Positions 31,955 through 32,081 of a stretch of 32,081 nt of DNA are shown in pieces. Each line of letters begins with the position of its first letter. Position 1 is the stretch's first letter. This DNA comes from Propionibacteriaceae bacterium (GTDB taxonomy: Bacteria > Actinomycetota > Actinomycetes > Propionibacteriales > Propionibacteriaceae). Both the position numbers and the translations under genes were made by a program. A model generated the notes under the pieces. That model saw only the letters and a program-made list of their open reading frames with translations. It did no database searches and was not told the DNA's origin. The stretch spans positions 1 through 32,081 of the forward strand of contig JAISAO010000010.1 in NCBI GenBank assembly GCA_031266665.1, read 5' to 3'.

Positions 31955-32081
31955 CTGAAGCACGGGTTATCGGCAAAAATGTGTGTCTCCCAGGGGGGTG
32001 TTTGGCCTAGTCGCTGAGCGGGGTGGGGGCGTCTGGTTATTGCCTTGGGGGCGTGACTGGCAGAGGTGTTGGACATCCGGG

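Noticed and set aside
31648..32010. A plus-strand frame of 120 codons near the right edge
   Set aside because: No start signal or recognisable motif; composition resembles an antisense frame, and it runs across the inverted repeat at 31927.

Overview
The window comes from a GC-rich actinobacterium (Actinomycetota). This is inferred from strong G/C bias at third codon positions, a sortase-anchored LPKTG surface protein, a SenX3-RegX3 pair beside pstSCAB under a GTTCAC direct-repeat box, GTG/TTG starts, and several start codons lying only 6-7 nt behind a TAnnnT -10 box (leaderless mRNAs). I cannot name the genus.

Layout. 1-1989 is the 3' part of an Ig-like-repeat surface protein, closed by a 19-bp-stem hairpin. 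2052-2247 is an intergenic GTCATCCCG-type repeat tract. 2259-6962 (minus) is a thiamine uptake operon, thiB-thiP-thiQ, led by a TPP riboswitch (7014-7106). 7292-8845 is radA. 9146-9799 (minus) is a glyoxalase-like protein. 9979-11532 is guaA and 11723-13684 an M13 metallopeptidase. 13815-20109 is a phosphate regulon: PHO box, pstS-C-A-B, senX3-regX3, with no phoU in view. 20231-21196 is a group-2 sigma factor. 21276-25269 (minus) is comEA-comEC for DNA uptake. 25395-25596 is a 14-bp-period degenerate repeat. 25648-26652 is an aldose 1-epimerase.

26785-30050 is an accessory island: a class I Fic toxin with its VbhA-like antitoxin; a winged-helix nucleotidyltransferase whose HEPN-like partner is truncated and appears fused to the tail of a broken dCMP deaminase copy; a Phd/YefM-VapC pair whose PIN toxin lacks one catalytic Asp; and an intact dCMP deaminase. 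30221-31669 (minus) is a large uncharacterised helical-repeat protein, possibly translationally coupled to a 41-codon upstream ORF.

Most core genes are ordinary. Three patterns run across them. (1) Several genes (thiB, guaA, the M13 peptidase, and in inverted form the glyoxalase gene) carry a second, often decayed copy of their own 3' terminus just after the stop. (2) In both ABC transporters the permease and ATPase carry low-complexity N-terminal tails with related short motifs; in thiP this is a perfect-period 30-bp repeat. (3) Many genes look leaderless. The most informative local event is the split deaminase pseudogene with a nucleotidyltransferase/HEPN module inside it. I found no RNA genes other than the riboswitch, no CRISPR array and no complete insertion sequence.
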